The notes under the pieces: generated by a model | Seen by the model: the letters and a program-made list of their open reading frames with translations, nothing else | The model's database searches: none | What the model was told of the DNA's origin: nothing | In this document: piece after piece, positions 34,920 through 44,272 of the stretch | Layout: every line of letters begins with the position of its first letter | Position numbering within the stretch: the first letter of the stretch is position 1 | Position numbers and translations under genes: made by a program | Assembly (NCBI RefSeq): GCF_001625595.1 | Contig: NZ_AUXT01000192.1 | Coordinates: forward strand, 1 to 51,747 | From: Pseudoalteromonas luteoviolacea NCIMB 1942 | GTDB lineage: Bacteria > Pseudomonadota > Gammaproteobacteria > Enterobacterales > Alteromonadaceae | Direction of reading: 5' to 3' | Length of the DNA stretch: 51,747 bases

Positions 34920-36038
34920 ATGACACTAAATCAAAAAGTACTCGATCTATCGGATTGGTTTCGAGGCTTTGGGTGCTTGTACGTAAGTTTTGCACATTTG
35001 CTTCAAGCGTTTTATGTTCCGATCAATGGTGTCGACCCTTTTGTCTCTGTGCTTTCCTACGATGTTGGAAGAATGTAGATAATGATTTTCTTCGTAATAT
35101 CTGGAATTTTTATTATGAACTCAATTTTGGATAACATTGGTAGGTATGGCACGTTTAATCCGTGGTTTTTTATAGCAAGTAGAGTTGATAGGGTGTACCC
35201 ACCATTGTTATTCGCTTTTGCTTTATCAATTGCGATTTACTTTGCTGGTTACTATTTTCAATCTCTTTATATTGATAGTGATGGCTACAATTACCCTGTT
35301 ATAAGAGAGAGTATAGAACTAAATTTAAATAATTATTTTTTGAATTTTTTTCTATTGAATGAAGTTATCGTGGGCGTTGAAACAATTAATAATAATGGTC
35401 CACTTTGGTCTGTCGCTCTTGAATTTAGTATTTATATGCTAGCTTGCGCTGTCGTGATGTTTGTGTGCAATAAAAATTTAATCGCAGGCTTATTGGTCTT
35501 GTTATTTTTGCTGTATCAAGTGTTTGCTCACAACACCCAATATTTTGTTCACCTGATATGCTGGGTTGTAGGTGCATTCAGTTGTTTGCGGATGAGAGGA
35601 CTCATTCGATTAGATAGACGGTATTTTGTTTTTTTTGCACTGCTGTCAATGTGTTATTTGGTTTTGCATTATGGCGTATTGGTACCTGCTGAACGTGAGA
35701 TAATCGCATTATTTGAATTGGCAAAAGTTATATTTTGTTTTTTTATAGTATGTATTTTTATAGATGCAATTCGCTTTCCGAAATGGCTTTGGCTGTTTAA
35801 AAATTATGCGTACTTTAGCTATACACTTTATCTAATTCATTTTCCGATTTTTTTGTTTGTGTTTTCCTTGGTCGACGAGGTTTACCTAGCATTAAGCCTA
35901 TTAGAAAAGTTAGCATTTTTAGCTGTACTTTTTATAACAACTGTTGGTTTATCAGCTTTTTTGGCAAAAAAATTAGAAACAGTGAAATATTTTAGAAAGA
36001 TAGTTTTTAACAAATACAAGCCCGTTAAGGTAATTTAG
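34920..36038 (+). pseudogene. OafA-type membrane O-acyltransferase interrupted by an in-frame TAG
   Basis: Two frames, 34920-35078 and 35082-36038, are in the same reading phase and separated only by TAG (35076-35078) and one ATA codon. Together they give one Acyltransferase_3 protein of about 371 codons. LSDWFRGFGCLYVSFAHLLQ carries the catalytic His. The conserved FFVISGIFIMNS comes just after the stop, then SRVDRVYPPL (the RxxR motif) and about ten TM helices. The stop falls between the conserved GR and FFVISG blocks, so a point mutation in a formerly intact gene is the simple reading. The second part has ATG 35082 behind GGAAGA and could be made alone, but it would lack the catalytic His. 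Confidence 0.8.
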
Positions 36039-36083
36039 GTCCCCCAAAGTACTTCGGGGCATTAAGAATTTTTAGAGAAAAAA

Positions 36084-37928
36084 ATGTGTGGAATAGTTGG
36101 ATTTAATTTTAAAAGCGAAAATAATGACTTCTTGAGTCTTGCTCCTCATAGGGGACCTGATAGCTCTGACTATACGTATATCGGTGGTTATACGTTGGGG
36201 CACAACAGACTGGCTGTTGTTGATCACAACGAAGAGTCGAATCAACCTTTTTACTCCGAGTGTGGAAAATATGTCATCGTTTTTAATGGTGAAGTGTATA
36301 ACCATGCTGATTTACGAAAAGATCTGGCCGGAAAGTACCCATTCAAAACAAAATCCGATACTGAGGCGATGTTATACGCCTATATCGAATATGGTGATGA
36401 ATTCGTACACAAATTGAGAGGGATGTTTTCTTTTGTAATTTACAATTCAGTTGACGATGAACTGTTTTGTGCAAGAGATAGAATTGGCATAAAACCACTC
36501 AATTATTACTTCAAAGATGGCAAGTTCATTTTTGCGAGTGAAATAAATGTAATTGCAAAGCTACTTGAAGAGAAGCCAAGTATCAACCAAGAGGCGATCA
36601 GGCAGTACATGAAGTACTTATACGTGCCTTGTCCCGATACGATTTTTACGGATATTAAAAAGTTACCTCCTGGCCATGTTATGAAATTAAAAGATGGTGA
36701 GTTAACGAGTAAACCGTATTGGGAAGCATCGCAATTTGTCGGTAAAAACTTAGGCTTAAGCGAAGGTGAAATACTTGAAGAGTTAGATTACCTTTTCGAT
36801 GATTCTGTTAAGACTCGAATGATCGCCGATGTTGAATTGGGATCGTTTTTAAGTGGTGGCATTGATAGTAGCCTTATTCTTTACTACATGCAGAAGAATT
36901 CGGAAAAGAAAATCAACACCTATACCTTGGGTTTTGAAAATGCCGATAGCTATGATGAGTCTAGCGATGCAATGTTAATGGCGAAGCATTTTAATACTAA
37001 TCACCAAGAGATATTAATTAAACCTGATGTCGTTAGTCTATTACCTAAAATGGTGAAGCATTTTGGGGAACCTTTCGCTAGCCCAACTTCTTTGCTTATT
37101 CATGAGTTAACGAAAGAGACTAAGAAATTTGCGACAGTCGCGCTTGCTGGTGATGGTGGAGATGAAGTTTTTGGTGGTTATCCAAAATATCAGGGGGTTC
37201 AATTAGCTGAAAAGTTGAATGCGGTTCCTAAATTTGTATTTAATGGGATTGCAAAGGTTACAGACTTAATTCCAGAGAATACATCGGGTAACCATTTGCC
37301 TCGTAGAATAAAAGCATTTGCATCTTCACTTGGTAAAGATGCCGCACAAAGGTATGATGACTGGTCGGCGTACATTAGCGATGAAGATTTAAGTAAGCTA
37401 TTTAAAGAAGACATCGGTTTTAGCAGTATCGTTTATGATAGCTGGAAATCGTTGGATACTGGTGATGGCATAATCACAAGCTCCCTAGTTGATTTAAGAA
37501 CATATTTACCCAACGATATGTTGTACTATGGAGATATTATGAGTATGGCAAATGCGTTTGAAGTAAGGTTCCCATTGATTGATCATAACATCGTTGAGTT
37601 TATGACAAGTATAGACTCGCAATGGAGAATCAAAAATGGTCAAACTAAGTACTTAATGAAAAGGTTACTGCAAGGAAAGGTACCTGATCAAATCATCGCG
37701 AAGAAAAAACTTGGTCTTAATCCGCCAATGGGCATATGGCTGAAGCGTGATTTAGCGCCATTGTTGGAAGAGTACTTGTCAAAAAGTGTAATCGAAAAGA
37801 GAGGGATCTTTGATTATAAATATGTCCAACAGATAATTGATGAATTTACCACTAATAGAAAAGACCGTTCACTTAACTTGTGGGCCATGGTCGTATTAGA
37901 AGAATGGTTTAGGCAATATTTAGATTAA
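36084..37928 (+). CDS. AsnB-type glutamine-dependent amidotransferase (sugar amidation likely)
   Basis: A 614-aa protein of the asparagine synthase (glutamine-hydrolysing) family. MCGIVGF exposes Cys2, the glutaminase nucleophile. The synthetase domain starts near 235 with the ATP PP-loop LGSFLSGGIDSSLI, followed by ALAGDGGDEVFGGYPKY. Inside polysaccharide loci such proteins (WbpS-like) amidate the carboxyl of uronic acids. ManNAcA or a nonulosonate carboxyl would be the acceptor here. A true asparagine synthetase cannot be excluded. It precedes the acetamidino module by 25 bases. Confidence 0.85.
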   Translation: MCGIVGFNFKSENNDFLSLAPHRGPDSSDYTYIGGYTLGHNRLAVVDHNEESNQPFYSECGKYVIVFNGEVYNHADLRKDLAGKYPFKTKSDTEAMLYAYIEYGDEFVHKLRGMFSFVIYNSVDDELFCARDRIGIKPLNYYFKDGKFIFASEINVIAKLLEEKPSINQEAIRQYMKYLYVPCPDTIFTDIKKLPPGHVMKLKDGELTSKPYWEASQFVGKNLGLSEGEILEELDYLFDDSVKTRMIADVELGSFLSGGIDSSLILYYMQKNSEKKINTYTLGFENADSYDESSDAMLMAKHFNTNHQEILIKPDVVSLLPKMVKHFGEPFASPTSLLIHELTKETKKFATVALAGDGGDEVFGGYPKYQGVQLAEKLNAVPKFVFNGIAKVTDLIPENTSGNHLPRRIKAFASSLGKDAAQRYDDWSAYISDEDLSKLFKEDIGFSSIVYDSWKSLDTGDGIITSSLVDLRTYLPNDMLYYGDIMSMANAFEVRFPLIDHNIVEFMTSIDSQWRIKNGQTKYLMKRLLQGKVPDQIIAKKKLGLNPPMGIWLKRDLAPLLEEYLSKSVIEKRGIFDYKYVQQIIDEFTTNRKDRSLNLWAMVVLEEWFRQYLD

Positions 37929-37953
37929 TTTCAAACAAATCGAGAAACTTAAA

Positions 37954-39093
37954 GTGACTACTAATAATTATCAAGTCTGTACTAACTGCGTAATGGACAC
38001 AACGGATTCGAAAATCACTTTTGATGAGAATGGAGTATGCGATCATTGTACTACATTTTACAATGATATAGAGCCTAACTGGCACACAGATGAAAAGGGA
38101 TGGGCAGAGATCACAAAGATTGCTGCTGACATTAAAAAGGAAGGTGAAGGTAAAGAGTTTGATTGCATTATTGGTATGAGTGGCGGTATTGACAGCTCAT
38201 ACCTAGTTTACTTAGCAAAAGAGAAACTTGGTTTAAGACCATTGGTTTTCCATGTTGACGCTGGCTGGAACTCTCAGCAGGCTGTTCACAACATTGAGCA
38301 AATAGTAGATCGACTTGGCTTAGATCTTTATACAGAAGTTATCGATTGGGAAGAAATGAAAGACTTGCAGCTTTCTTTCTTCAAAGCGGGTGTTTCTCAT
38401 ACAGATACGCCGCAAGATCATGCATTCTTTGCGACTATGTACAAGTTTGCTTCGAAGCATAAAATTAAACATATTTTAACGGGCGGTAACTACTCAACAG
38501 AGTGTATTCGAAACCCGTTGGAATGGATGTATTTCCAGTCAGACTCTCGTCAGATTAAAGATATTCAAAAGAAGTTTGGTACGAAGAAGCTGAAAAACTT
38601 CCCGTTGACAAATATCTTATGGCACAAAATTTACTTGCCATATATCAAAGGGATTAAGTTATATAGACCACTTGACTTCATGCCTTATGACAAAGAGGAA
38701 GCAACGCAGTTTTTAGTTGATAACTACGGTTATCAGCGCTATGCACAAAAACACTTTGAGTCTCGTTTTACACGTTTCTATGAGGCTTATTGGCTGTATA
38801 AGAAGTTTGGCTATGACACTCGTAAAGTACAGTACTCTAGCTTGATTGTTACAGGTCAAATGACGCGAGAAGATGCGTTGGAAAGACTCAAAAAGCCACC
38901 ATATGACCCAGAGACGATCGATGATGATTTCAGCTACATTGCCAACAAGCTTGGTATCACGACTGAAGAACTAAGAGGTTATTTGGAAGCGCCGAACAAA
39001 ACCTACAAAGATTATAAGAACCAGCAATCTATTTATGATTTAGGTGCAAAGGTAATGAGAAAGCTTGGTCTTGAGAAAGGCGGCAAAAGATGA
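37954..39093 (+). CDS. N-acetyl sugar amidotransferase (WbpG/PseA family)
   Basis: A 379-aa member of the WbpG/PseA/LegA-type enzymes that turn an acetamido into an acetamidino group with ammonia from a HisH partner. An N-terminal zinc-type quartet is at Cys9, Cys12, Cys29 and Cys32. The PP-loop ATP site GMSGGIDSSYLVYLA is at about 74-88, and HILTGGNYSTECIRNPLEW is also family-typical. The start is GTG 37954. The hisH-like gene overlaps its stop by four bases, as in Pseudomonas aeruginosa serotype O5. Confidence 0.92.
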   Translation: MTTNNYQVCTNCVMDTTDSKITFDENGVCDHCTTFYNDIEPNWHTDEKGWAEITKIAADIKKEGEGKEFDCIIGMSGGIDSSYLVYLAKEKLGLRPLVFHVDAGWNSQQAVHNIEQIVDRLGLDLYTEVIDWEEMKDLQLSFFKAGVSHTDTPQDHAFFATMYKFASKHKIKHILTGGNYSTECIRNPLEWMYFQSDSRQIKDIQKKFGTKKLKNFPLTNILWHKIYLPYIKGIKLYRPLDFMPYDKEEATQFLVDNYGYQRYAQKHFESRFTRFYEAYWLYKKFGYDTRKVQYSSLIVTGQMTREDALERLKKPPYDPETIDDDFSYIANKLGITTEELRGYLEAPNKTYKDYKNQQSIYDLGAKVMRKLGLEKGGKR

Positions 39094-39713
39094 TCGCTAT
39101 AGTAGATTATGGCTCTGGGAATATTCAGGCCATTCAAAACATATTTACTAAGTTAAAGATTGAGACTTTTTTTGCAAGTACGCCGGAAGACTTAAAAAAG
39201 GCGGACAAGATTATCTTGCCAGGTGTTGGCGCTTTTGATGAAGCGATGACACAACTAGAAAAATCCGGAATGAGAGCAGCGCTCGATCACTTTGCGATGG
39301 TTGAAAAGAAACCTGTCTTAGGGATTTGTGTTGGTTTACAAGTCATGGCGAAAAGCAGTGATGAAGGTGAATTACCTGGGCTTGGCTGGTTTGACGCGTC
39401 AGTTAAGAAGTTCGATGAGTCAAAGATAGATTTTAAGCCGAAACTGCCGCACATGGGGTGGAACGAAATTGAGCCGACAGAATCACATCCGTTGTTAAAT
39501 GACATAGATTGTGAAAAAGGGTTCTATTTTATCCATTCATATTACTTTGATGCGCACGATCCAAAGGACGTACTGATCAAAGCTCACTACGGTGATGACT
39601 TTTGCTGTGCTGTGAGAAAAGACAACATATTTGGATTCCAATTCCATCCTGAAAAAAGTCACTCGAATGGTATTAACTTATTTAAGAATTTTGCTGAGTT
39701 TTCATTATGTTGA
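39090..39713 (+). CDS. hisH: HisH-like glutaminase of the acetamidino module
   Basis: A 207-aa class I glutamine amidotransferase. The nucleophile Cys80 is in LGICVGLQVM, and His186 and Glu188 in FQFHPEKS complete the triad. It is homologous to the HisH subunit of imidazole-glycerol-phosphate synthase. No other histidine genes are near, and it is wedged between WbpG- and HisF-like genes, so it should supply ammonia for sugar amidination. It overlaps both neighbours by a few bases. Confidence 0.92.
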   Translation: MIAIVDYGSGNIQAIQNIFTKLKIETFFASTPEDLKKADKIILPGVGAFDEAMTQLEKSGMRAALDHFAMVEKKPVLGICVGLQVMAKSSDEGELPGLGWFDASVKKFDESKIDFKPKLPHMGWNEIEPTESHPLLNDIDCEKGFYFIHSYYFDAHDPKDVLIKAHYGDDFCCAVRKDNIFGFQFHPEKSHSNGINLFKNFAEFSLC

Positions 39714-40492
39714 GATCAAGAGTATCCCCGTGTTTACTCGTCCATAACAAAGGGCTAGTAAAAACTGTAAAGTTTAAAGATGCTAAGTATGTTGGGGATC
39801 CAATCAATGCTGTTAAAATTTTCAACGAAAAAGAGGTTGATGAACTGATTGTGTTGGATATTGACGCAACAGTTGAAAACAAGTCACCCGATTATCAAAT
39901 GATAAAGCATCTTGCCAATGAGAGTCGTATGCCTTTGTGTTATGGGGGCGGTATTAAAACGCCTCAGCAAGCACAAGAAATCATTAAGCTGGGTGTCGAA
40001 AAAGTCGCTATTTCAAGTGAAGCGCTAAGCAATCCATCGGTGCTTAGAGAAATGGCTGATATCATCGGTAAACAGAGTGTGGTGGTTGTTTTAGACGTCA
40101 AAAAAACGCTGTTTGGCAGTTATGAAATATATACCCATAACGGAAAGAAAAAAGTCAAAAAGAAACTTGAGCAAGTTATATCTGAACTAGAAGAAATCGG
40201 AATTGGTGAGTTAGTGATCAATTCGATTGATCAAGATGGAATGATGAAAGGCTACGATATGAAGTTGGCCGAAAAAGTGCGAGATCTAGCAAGTGTTCCG
40301 CTCACAATACTGGGCGGGGCTGGCTCTTCAGAAGATATTTTAAAGCTGATTGAAAAGTTTAAAGTGATCGGAGCTTCTGCAGGGAGCCTTTTTGTCTTTA
40401 AAGGTGTTTACAAAGCGGTGCTTATTAATTATTTGACTCAAGATGCCCTCGCTAAGATAAGAAAGATCGCGCGTTCACAATTAGGAAAGTAA
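39707..40492 (+). CDS. hisF: HisF-like cyclase subunit of the acetamidino module
   Basis: A 261-aa TIM barrel. It has LDIDATVENKSPDY, CYGGGIKTPQQA, VVVLDVKKTLFG and LTILGGAGSSEDI, all HisF blocks. The central phosphate-binding loops are changed compared with biosynthetic HisF, and the position after hisH and wbpG matches the HisF2 of P. aeruginosa O-antigen loci. It probably channels ammonia to the WbpG-like enzyme rather than making histidine. Confidence 0.9.
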   Translation: MLRSRVSPCLLVHNKGLVKTVKFKDAKYVGDPINAVKIFNEKEVDELIVLDIDATVENKSPDYQMIKHLANESRMPLCYGGGIKTPQQAQEIIKLGVEKVAISSEALSNPSVLREMADIIGKQSVVVVLDVKKTLFGSYEIYTHNGKKKVKKKLEQVISELEEIGIGELVINSIDQDGMMKGYDMKLAEKVRDLASVPLTILGGAGSSEDILKLIEKFKVIGASAGSLFVFKGVYKAVLINYLTQDALAKIRKIARSQLGK

Positions 40493-40493
40493 G

Positions 40494-42632
40494 ATGAAAC
40501 AAATTCTACAGGATATGGCGAAAGGCGGCTCGTCAATTGTTGAGGCGCCAGCTCCAAAAGCAACTAAGAACCATGTTGTCATTAATACCACCACAACTCT
40601 AATCTCTGCGGGTACAGAGAGAATGCTTGTGGATTTCGGTAAGGCAAATTTAATAGATAAAGCCCGCTCTCAGCCTGATAAAGTTAAAATGGTGCTCGAG
40701 AAAGTTCAAACCGATGGACTCATGACCACAGTTGATGCTGTGAAATCCAAGTTGGCCCAACCGTTACCGTTGGGATACTGTAATGTGGGTGTTGTAGAGC
40801 AAGCTGGCAGTGGCGTAGATACATTTAAAGTTGGGGATCGTGTCGTTTCGAATGGACCTCATGCCGATGTGGTGCGCGTGTCTAAAAATCTTGTTGCAAA
40901 AATCCCTGAGAATGTTTCTGACGAAGAGGCTGCGTTTACGGTTGTAGCCAGTATAGGCTTACAAGGTATACGTCTTGCCAACCCTACTATGGGTGAATCA
41001 TTTGTTGTTACTGGAGTTGGACTTATAGGCTTGTTAACTGTGCAAATGCTTCGAGCTCAAGGCTGTAGGGTACTGGCCATTGATTTTGATCAGGCTAAGC
41101 TAGATATGGCAAAAGAGTTCGGGGCAGAAATTTGTAATCCGGGCCGAGGTGAAGATCCTGTCGCAGCTGGTATGGCATTTAGCCGTGGTAATGGTATTGA
41201 TGGCGTCATTATTACTGCATCCACCAAATCGAATGACCCTGTTACGCAAGCCGCTCGCATGAGCCGCAAACGTGGTCGTATTATTTTAGTGGGTGTAACA
41301 GGCTTAGAGCTGAGTCGTGCTGATTTTTATGAAAAAGAGCTGACTTTCCAGGTATCGTGTTCTTATGGACCTGGTCGTTATGATCCTAACTATGAAGATA
41401 AAGGAAATGACTACCCACTACCTTTTGTTAGGTGGACGGAGCAAAGAAACTTTGAAGCTATTCTAGATATGATGGCTGGTGGCCAACTTAACGTAAAGCA
41501 GCTTATCACACACCGTATTTTGTTTGAAAATGCAACAGAAGCGTACGATTTACTTACGAGTGACAAGTCTGCACTGGGCATCCTTTTACAGTATGGTTCG
41601 CCTTCAGAGTCTCGACACACTTCAAAAGTAACGCTTAATTCTGAAGTCGTATATAAGCCGGGAGAACCTGTTATAGGGTTCGTAGGGGCTGGCAACTATG
41701 CATCACGGGTATTAATCCCTGCGTTCAAAAATGCGGGTGCACAGCTCCATAGCATTTCTACTTCGGGCGGTATAAACGGTGTTATCCATGGTAATCAAGC
41801 TGGTTTCAAAGAAGCGACTACAGATACAGACGCACTGATCCAAAGTGATGAAGTTAATACGGTGGCTATCGTAACCCGTCATAATAGCCATGCGCATTTT
41901 GTGAAGCAGTCCTTAAATGCTGGAAAGAATGTCTTTGTAGAAAAACCGCTGGCGATCACTCACGAAGAACTTGAGGAAGTTAAGTCTGCTTATGAAGAAG
42001 CGTCTCAATCAGACAATCCTCCTAAGTTAATGGTTGGTTTTAATCGCCGCTTCGCGCCACAAATACAAAAAATGAAGTCATTGATTGACCCGATAAAGGG
42101 GCCTAAGTCATTCATCATGACGATGAACGCGGGCAGTATTCCTGCTGATCATTGGACTCAAGATATTGCTGTTGGTGGCGGGCGAATTATCGGGGAAGCT
42201 TGTCACTTTGTGGATTTAATGCGCTTCCTAGTTGGCAGTGAAATTGTATCTGTACAAGCGCGTAGAATGGGTGATAGTGATGCAATAGATATCACGGAAG
42301 ACAAAGCCGCGATCATACTCGGATTTGCTGATGGCTCATTTGGTACAATTCACTATTATGCTAACGGTGCAGCAAGTTTCCCTAAAGAGCGAATAGAAGT
42401 GTTTGCTGATGGTAAAGTGCTGCAATTAGATAACTTTGTAAAGTTGAAGGGCTTCGGCTTTAAAGGATTCAAGAAAATGAACCTTTGGAAGCAAGATAAG
42501 GGTCAAAACCTTTGCTCGCAATTGTTCTTAGACTCTATCCGTGACGGCAAGAGCGCGCCAATTGATATAAATGAGATTTTTGAAGTAGCCAAGATATCTA
42601 TCGATATAGCCGAGCAACTTAGACAACAATGA
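40494..42632 (+). CDS. Two-domain oxidoreductase (MDR plus Gfo/Idh/MocA)
   Basis: A 712-aa fusion. The N-terminal half is a medium-chain dehydrogenase (LPLGYCNVGVVEQAGSGVD, TGVGLIGLLTVQMLRAQG). The C-terminal half, from about 393, is Gfo/Idh/MocA (VIGFVGAGNYASRVLIPAF, FVEKPLAITHEEL, GFNRRFAP). The fusion is known from many O-antigen and capsule loci next to heparinase-fold genes, but its reaction is not established as far as I know. It could interconvert a keto and hydroxy group on a sugar nucleotide or lipid-linked sugar. Its stop overlaps the heparinase gene start by four bases. Confidence 0.83.
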   Translation: MKQILQDMAKGGSSIVEAPAPKATKNHVVINTTTTLISAGTERMLVDFGKANLIDKARSQPDKVKMVLEKVQTDGLMTTVDAVKSKLAQPLPLGYCNVGVVEQAGSGVDTFKVGDRVVSNGPHADVVRVSKNLVAKIPENVSDEEAAFTVVASIGLQGIRLANPTMGESFVVTGVGLIGLLTVQMLRAQGCRVLAIDFDQAKLDMAKEFGAEICNPGRGEDPVAAGMAFSRGNGIDGVIITASTKSNDPVTQAARMSRKRGRIILVGVTGLELSRADFYEKELTFQVSCSYGPGRYDPNYEDKGNDYPLPFVRWTEQRNFEAILDMMAGGQLNVKQLITHRILFENATEAYDLLTSDKSALGILLQYGSPSESRHTSKVTLNSEVVYKPGEPVIGFVGAGNYASRVLIPAFKNAGAQLHSISTSGGINGVIHGNQAGFKEATTDTDALIQSDEVNTVAIVTRHNSHAHFVKQSLNAGKNVFVEKPLAITHEELEEVKSAYEEASQSDNPPKLMVGFNRRFAPQIQKMKSLIDPIKGPKSFIMTMNAGSIPADHWTQDIAVGGGRIIGEACHFVDLMRFLVGSEIVSVQARRMGDSDAIDITEDKAAIILGFADGSFGTIHYYANGAASFPKERIEVFADGKVLQLDNFVKLKGFGFKGFKKMNLWKQDKGQNLCSQLFLDSIRDGKSAPIDINEIFEVAKISIDIAEQLRQQ

Positions 42633-44272
42633 GCGGCCAATTAGAAAGAGTACTTAAGATATTTCACACAGTGAAATATCTTAAGTTTAAGCAGATATAT
42701 TACAGAGTTTACTATCGATTTAGTAGACCAAAGTTTATCGAAAGCGGCCAGCCAAGCAGCTCTGAATGGCAGTGGTCTGGACCATTACTGAACAAGCAGA
42801 GCTTGTTCAGTAATACCGATGTTAAGTTTCTTAACCAAGCGGGAACGATTAAAACGCCTGCCGATTGGAATTGCGCAAGTAAGCCTAAGTTATGGTTATA
42901 TAACTTACATTATTTTGATGACTTGAGCTCACAAGATGGGGCGCAGAGATACACTCTTCATAGAGACTTTATTGAAAAGTGGATTTCAGAAAACCCACCG
43001 TGTAGTGGAAATGGTTGGGAGCCTTACCCAATTTCCTTGCGGTTGGTAAACTGGGTCAAATGGTGCAGTGTGCAGCCCCAAGTGTCTCCCAGGCACCTTC
43101 AAAATATGCTTGAACAAGCAAATGTGCTGACGCAGCAACTGGAATATCATATCCTTGGAAATCATTTATTCGCTAATGCGAAGGCATTGACCTTTGTTGG
43201 CGCTTATTTACAAGGAGAAAACTCTGCGCAGTTGTTAGCGCAAGGGATCAAGCTACTTAATGAAGAGCTTGATGAGCAGTTTTTAGCAGATGGTGCGCAC
43301 TTTGAACTCTCGCCAATGTATCATGAGATCTTGTTATGGGATTTACTTGAGCTAATCGATTTGGCGATGACGAGTAACCGCTCTGAGCTAACTGAGTGCC
43401 TGCCAAAGTGGACTGGTATCGCAAGAAAGGCATTGAATTGGCTGTCATCCATGATACATGAAGATGGCGAAGTCAGCTTTTTTAATGATGCTGCTATTGG
43501 TATCGCGATGCAACCACAACAGATATTTTCTTACGCACACAAATTAGGGCTCAATCACGATAAAATAAATCAGCAGTTAATTACCAATCAAGATAGTGGA
43601 TATAGCCGTGTTTCTTACGAGCAATATGCCATTATTCTCGACCATGCCAATGTTGGGCCTGACTATTTACCAGGGCACGCACATGCTGATACGTTAAGCT
43701 TCGAGTTATCGATGGGTAAACAACGTGTCTTCGTAAACTCTGGTACGTCTCTATACGGCACAAGCGCCGAGCGTGTAAGGCAACGTCAAACAGCAGCACA
43801 TAACACTGTCACTGTTTCAGGGTGTGATTCTTCACAGGTTTGGTCAGGTTTCAGGGTGGCTAAACGGGCGTATGCAAAATTAGAAAAGTCCATCAGTAGC
43901 ACGGGTAATGTACAGTTAGTCGCCAGTCACAACGGCTATTTGCAGCAAAGCCCCAAGGTTAAGCATACACGAGAATTACTGTGTTCTTCTGACAGTGTCA
44001 TTGTCAGTGATATGTTATCAAAACAGCTCCCTGCTTGTTTTCACCTGCATCTTCACCCCGATGTTAATGTCATTAAACTTTCAGAGAAAGAGCTTAAAAT
44101 CACAAAAGATGATGAAGTACTTTGCTTAATTAGTAGCGCAGAGCCCATAAATATCAAAGATAGTACTTGGCACCCTGAATTTGGTAAGTCCATTGCAAAT
44201 AAAAAGATTGAGATAGAGTTTGCAAACGGCAACTTAAGAACAGAAATCAAACAAATTAAGAGGGACTCGTGA
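42629..44272 (+). CDS. Heparinase II/III-family protein without signal peptide
   Basis: A 547-aa protein with the alpha/alpha-toroid N-terminal part (KLWLYNLHYFDD, WISENPPCSGNGWEPYPISLRLVNWVKW, YHILGNHLFANAKALTFVGA). The C-terminal Hepar_II_III beta-sandwich follows from about 335 (PGHAHADTLSFELS, RQRQTAAHNTVTVSG). Known family members are secreted polysaccharide lyases, but this one starts without any export signal and sits in a biosynthetic operon. The role is unknown; it may act on lipid-linked intermediates or as a quality-control lyase. It has two perfect hairpins in its first 190 bases. Confidence 0.82.
   Translation: MSGQLERVLKIFHTVKYLKFKQIYYRVYYRFSRPKFIESGQPSSSEWQWSGPLLNKQSLFSNTDVKFLNQAGTIKTPADWNCASKPKLWLYNLHYFDDLSSQDGAQRYTLHRDFIEKWISENPPCSGNGWEPYPISLRLVNWVKWCSVQPQVSPRHLQNMLEQANVLTQQLEYHILGNHLFANAKALTFVGAYLQGENSAQLLAQGIKLLNEELDEQFLADGAHFELSPMYHEILLWDLLELIDLAMTSNRSELTECLPKWTGIARKALNWLSSMIHEDGEVSFFNDAAIGIAMQPQQIFSYAHKLGLNHDKINQQLITNQDSGYSRVSYEQYAIILDHANVGPDYLPGHAHADTLSFELSMGKQRVFVNSGTSLYGTSAERVRQRQTAAHNTVTVSGCDSSQVWSGFRVAKRAYAKLEKSISSTGNVQLVASHNGYLQQSPKVKHTRELLCSSDSVIVSDMLSKQLPACFHLHLHPDVNVIKLSEKELKITKDDEVLCLISSAEPINIKDSTWHPEFGKSIANKKIEIEFANGNLRTEIKQIKRDS
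42652..42686 (+). repeat. Perfect 16-bp inverted repeat with 3-base loop, inside coding sequence
   Basis: ACTTAAGATATTTCAC (42652-42667), loop ACA, and its exact complement GTGAAATATCTTAAGT (42671-42686), starting 23 bases after the heparinase-like gene's ATG. There is no T-run. In RNA this would be a very stable 35-base hairpin near the translation start. Confidence 0.95.
42784..42814 (+). repeat. Perfect 14-bp inverted repeat with 3-base loop, inside coding sequence
   Basis: ATTACTGAACAAGC (42784-42797), loop AGA, and the exact complement GCTTGTTCAGTAAT (42801-42814). It is the second such element within 165 bases. A weaker third one (TAAGTTAT / ATAACTTA, 42886-42907, six-base loop) follows. 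Confidence 0.95.

Noticed and set aside
36040..36060. CCCC...GGGG hairpin between the broken acyltransferase and the AsnB gene
   Set aside because: The inner stem does not align well and the T-run is separated by several bases; support for a terminator is too weak.
39090..40492. Histidine biosynthesis (hisH, hisF)
   Set aside because: No other his genes are near. The pair is fused into a WbpG acetamidino module by overlaps on both sides.
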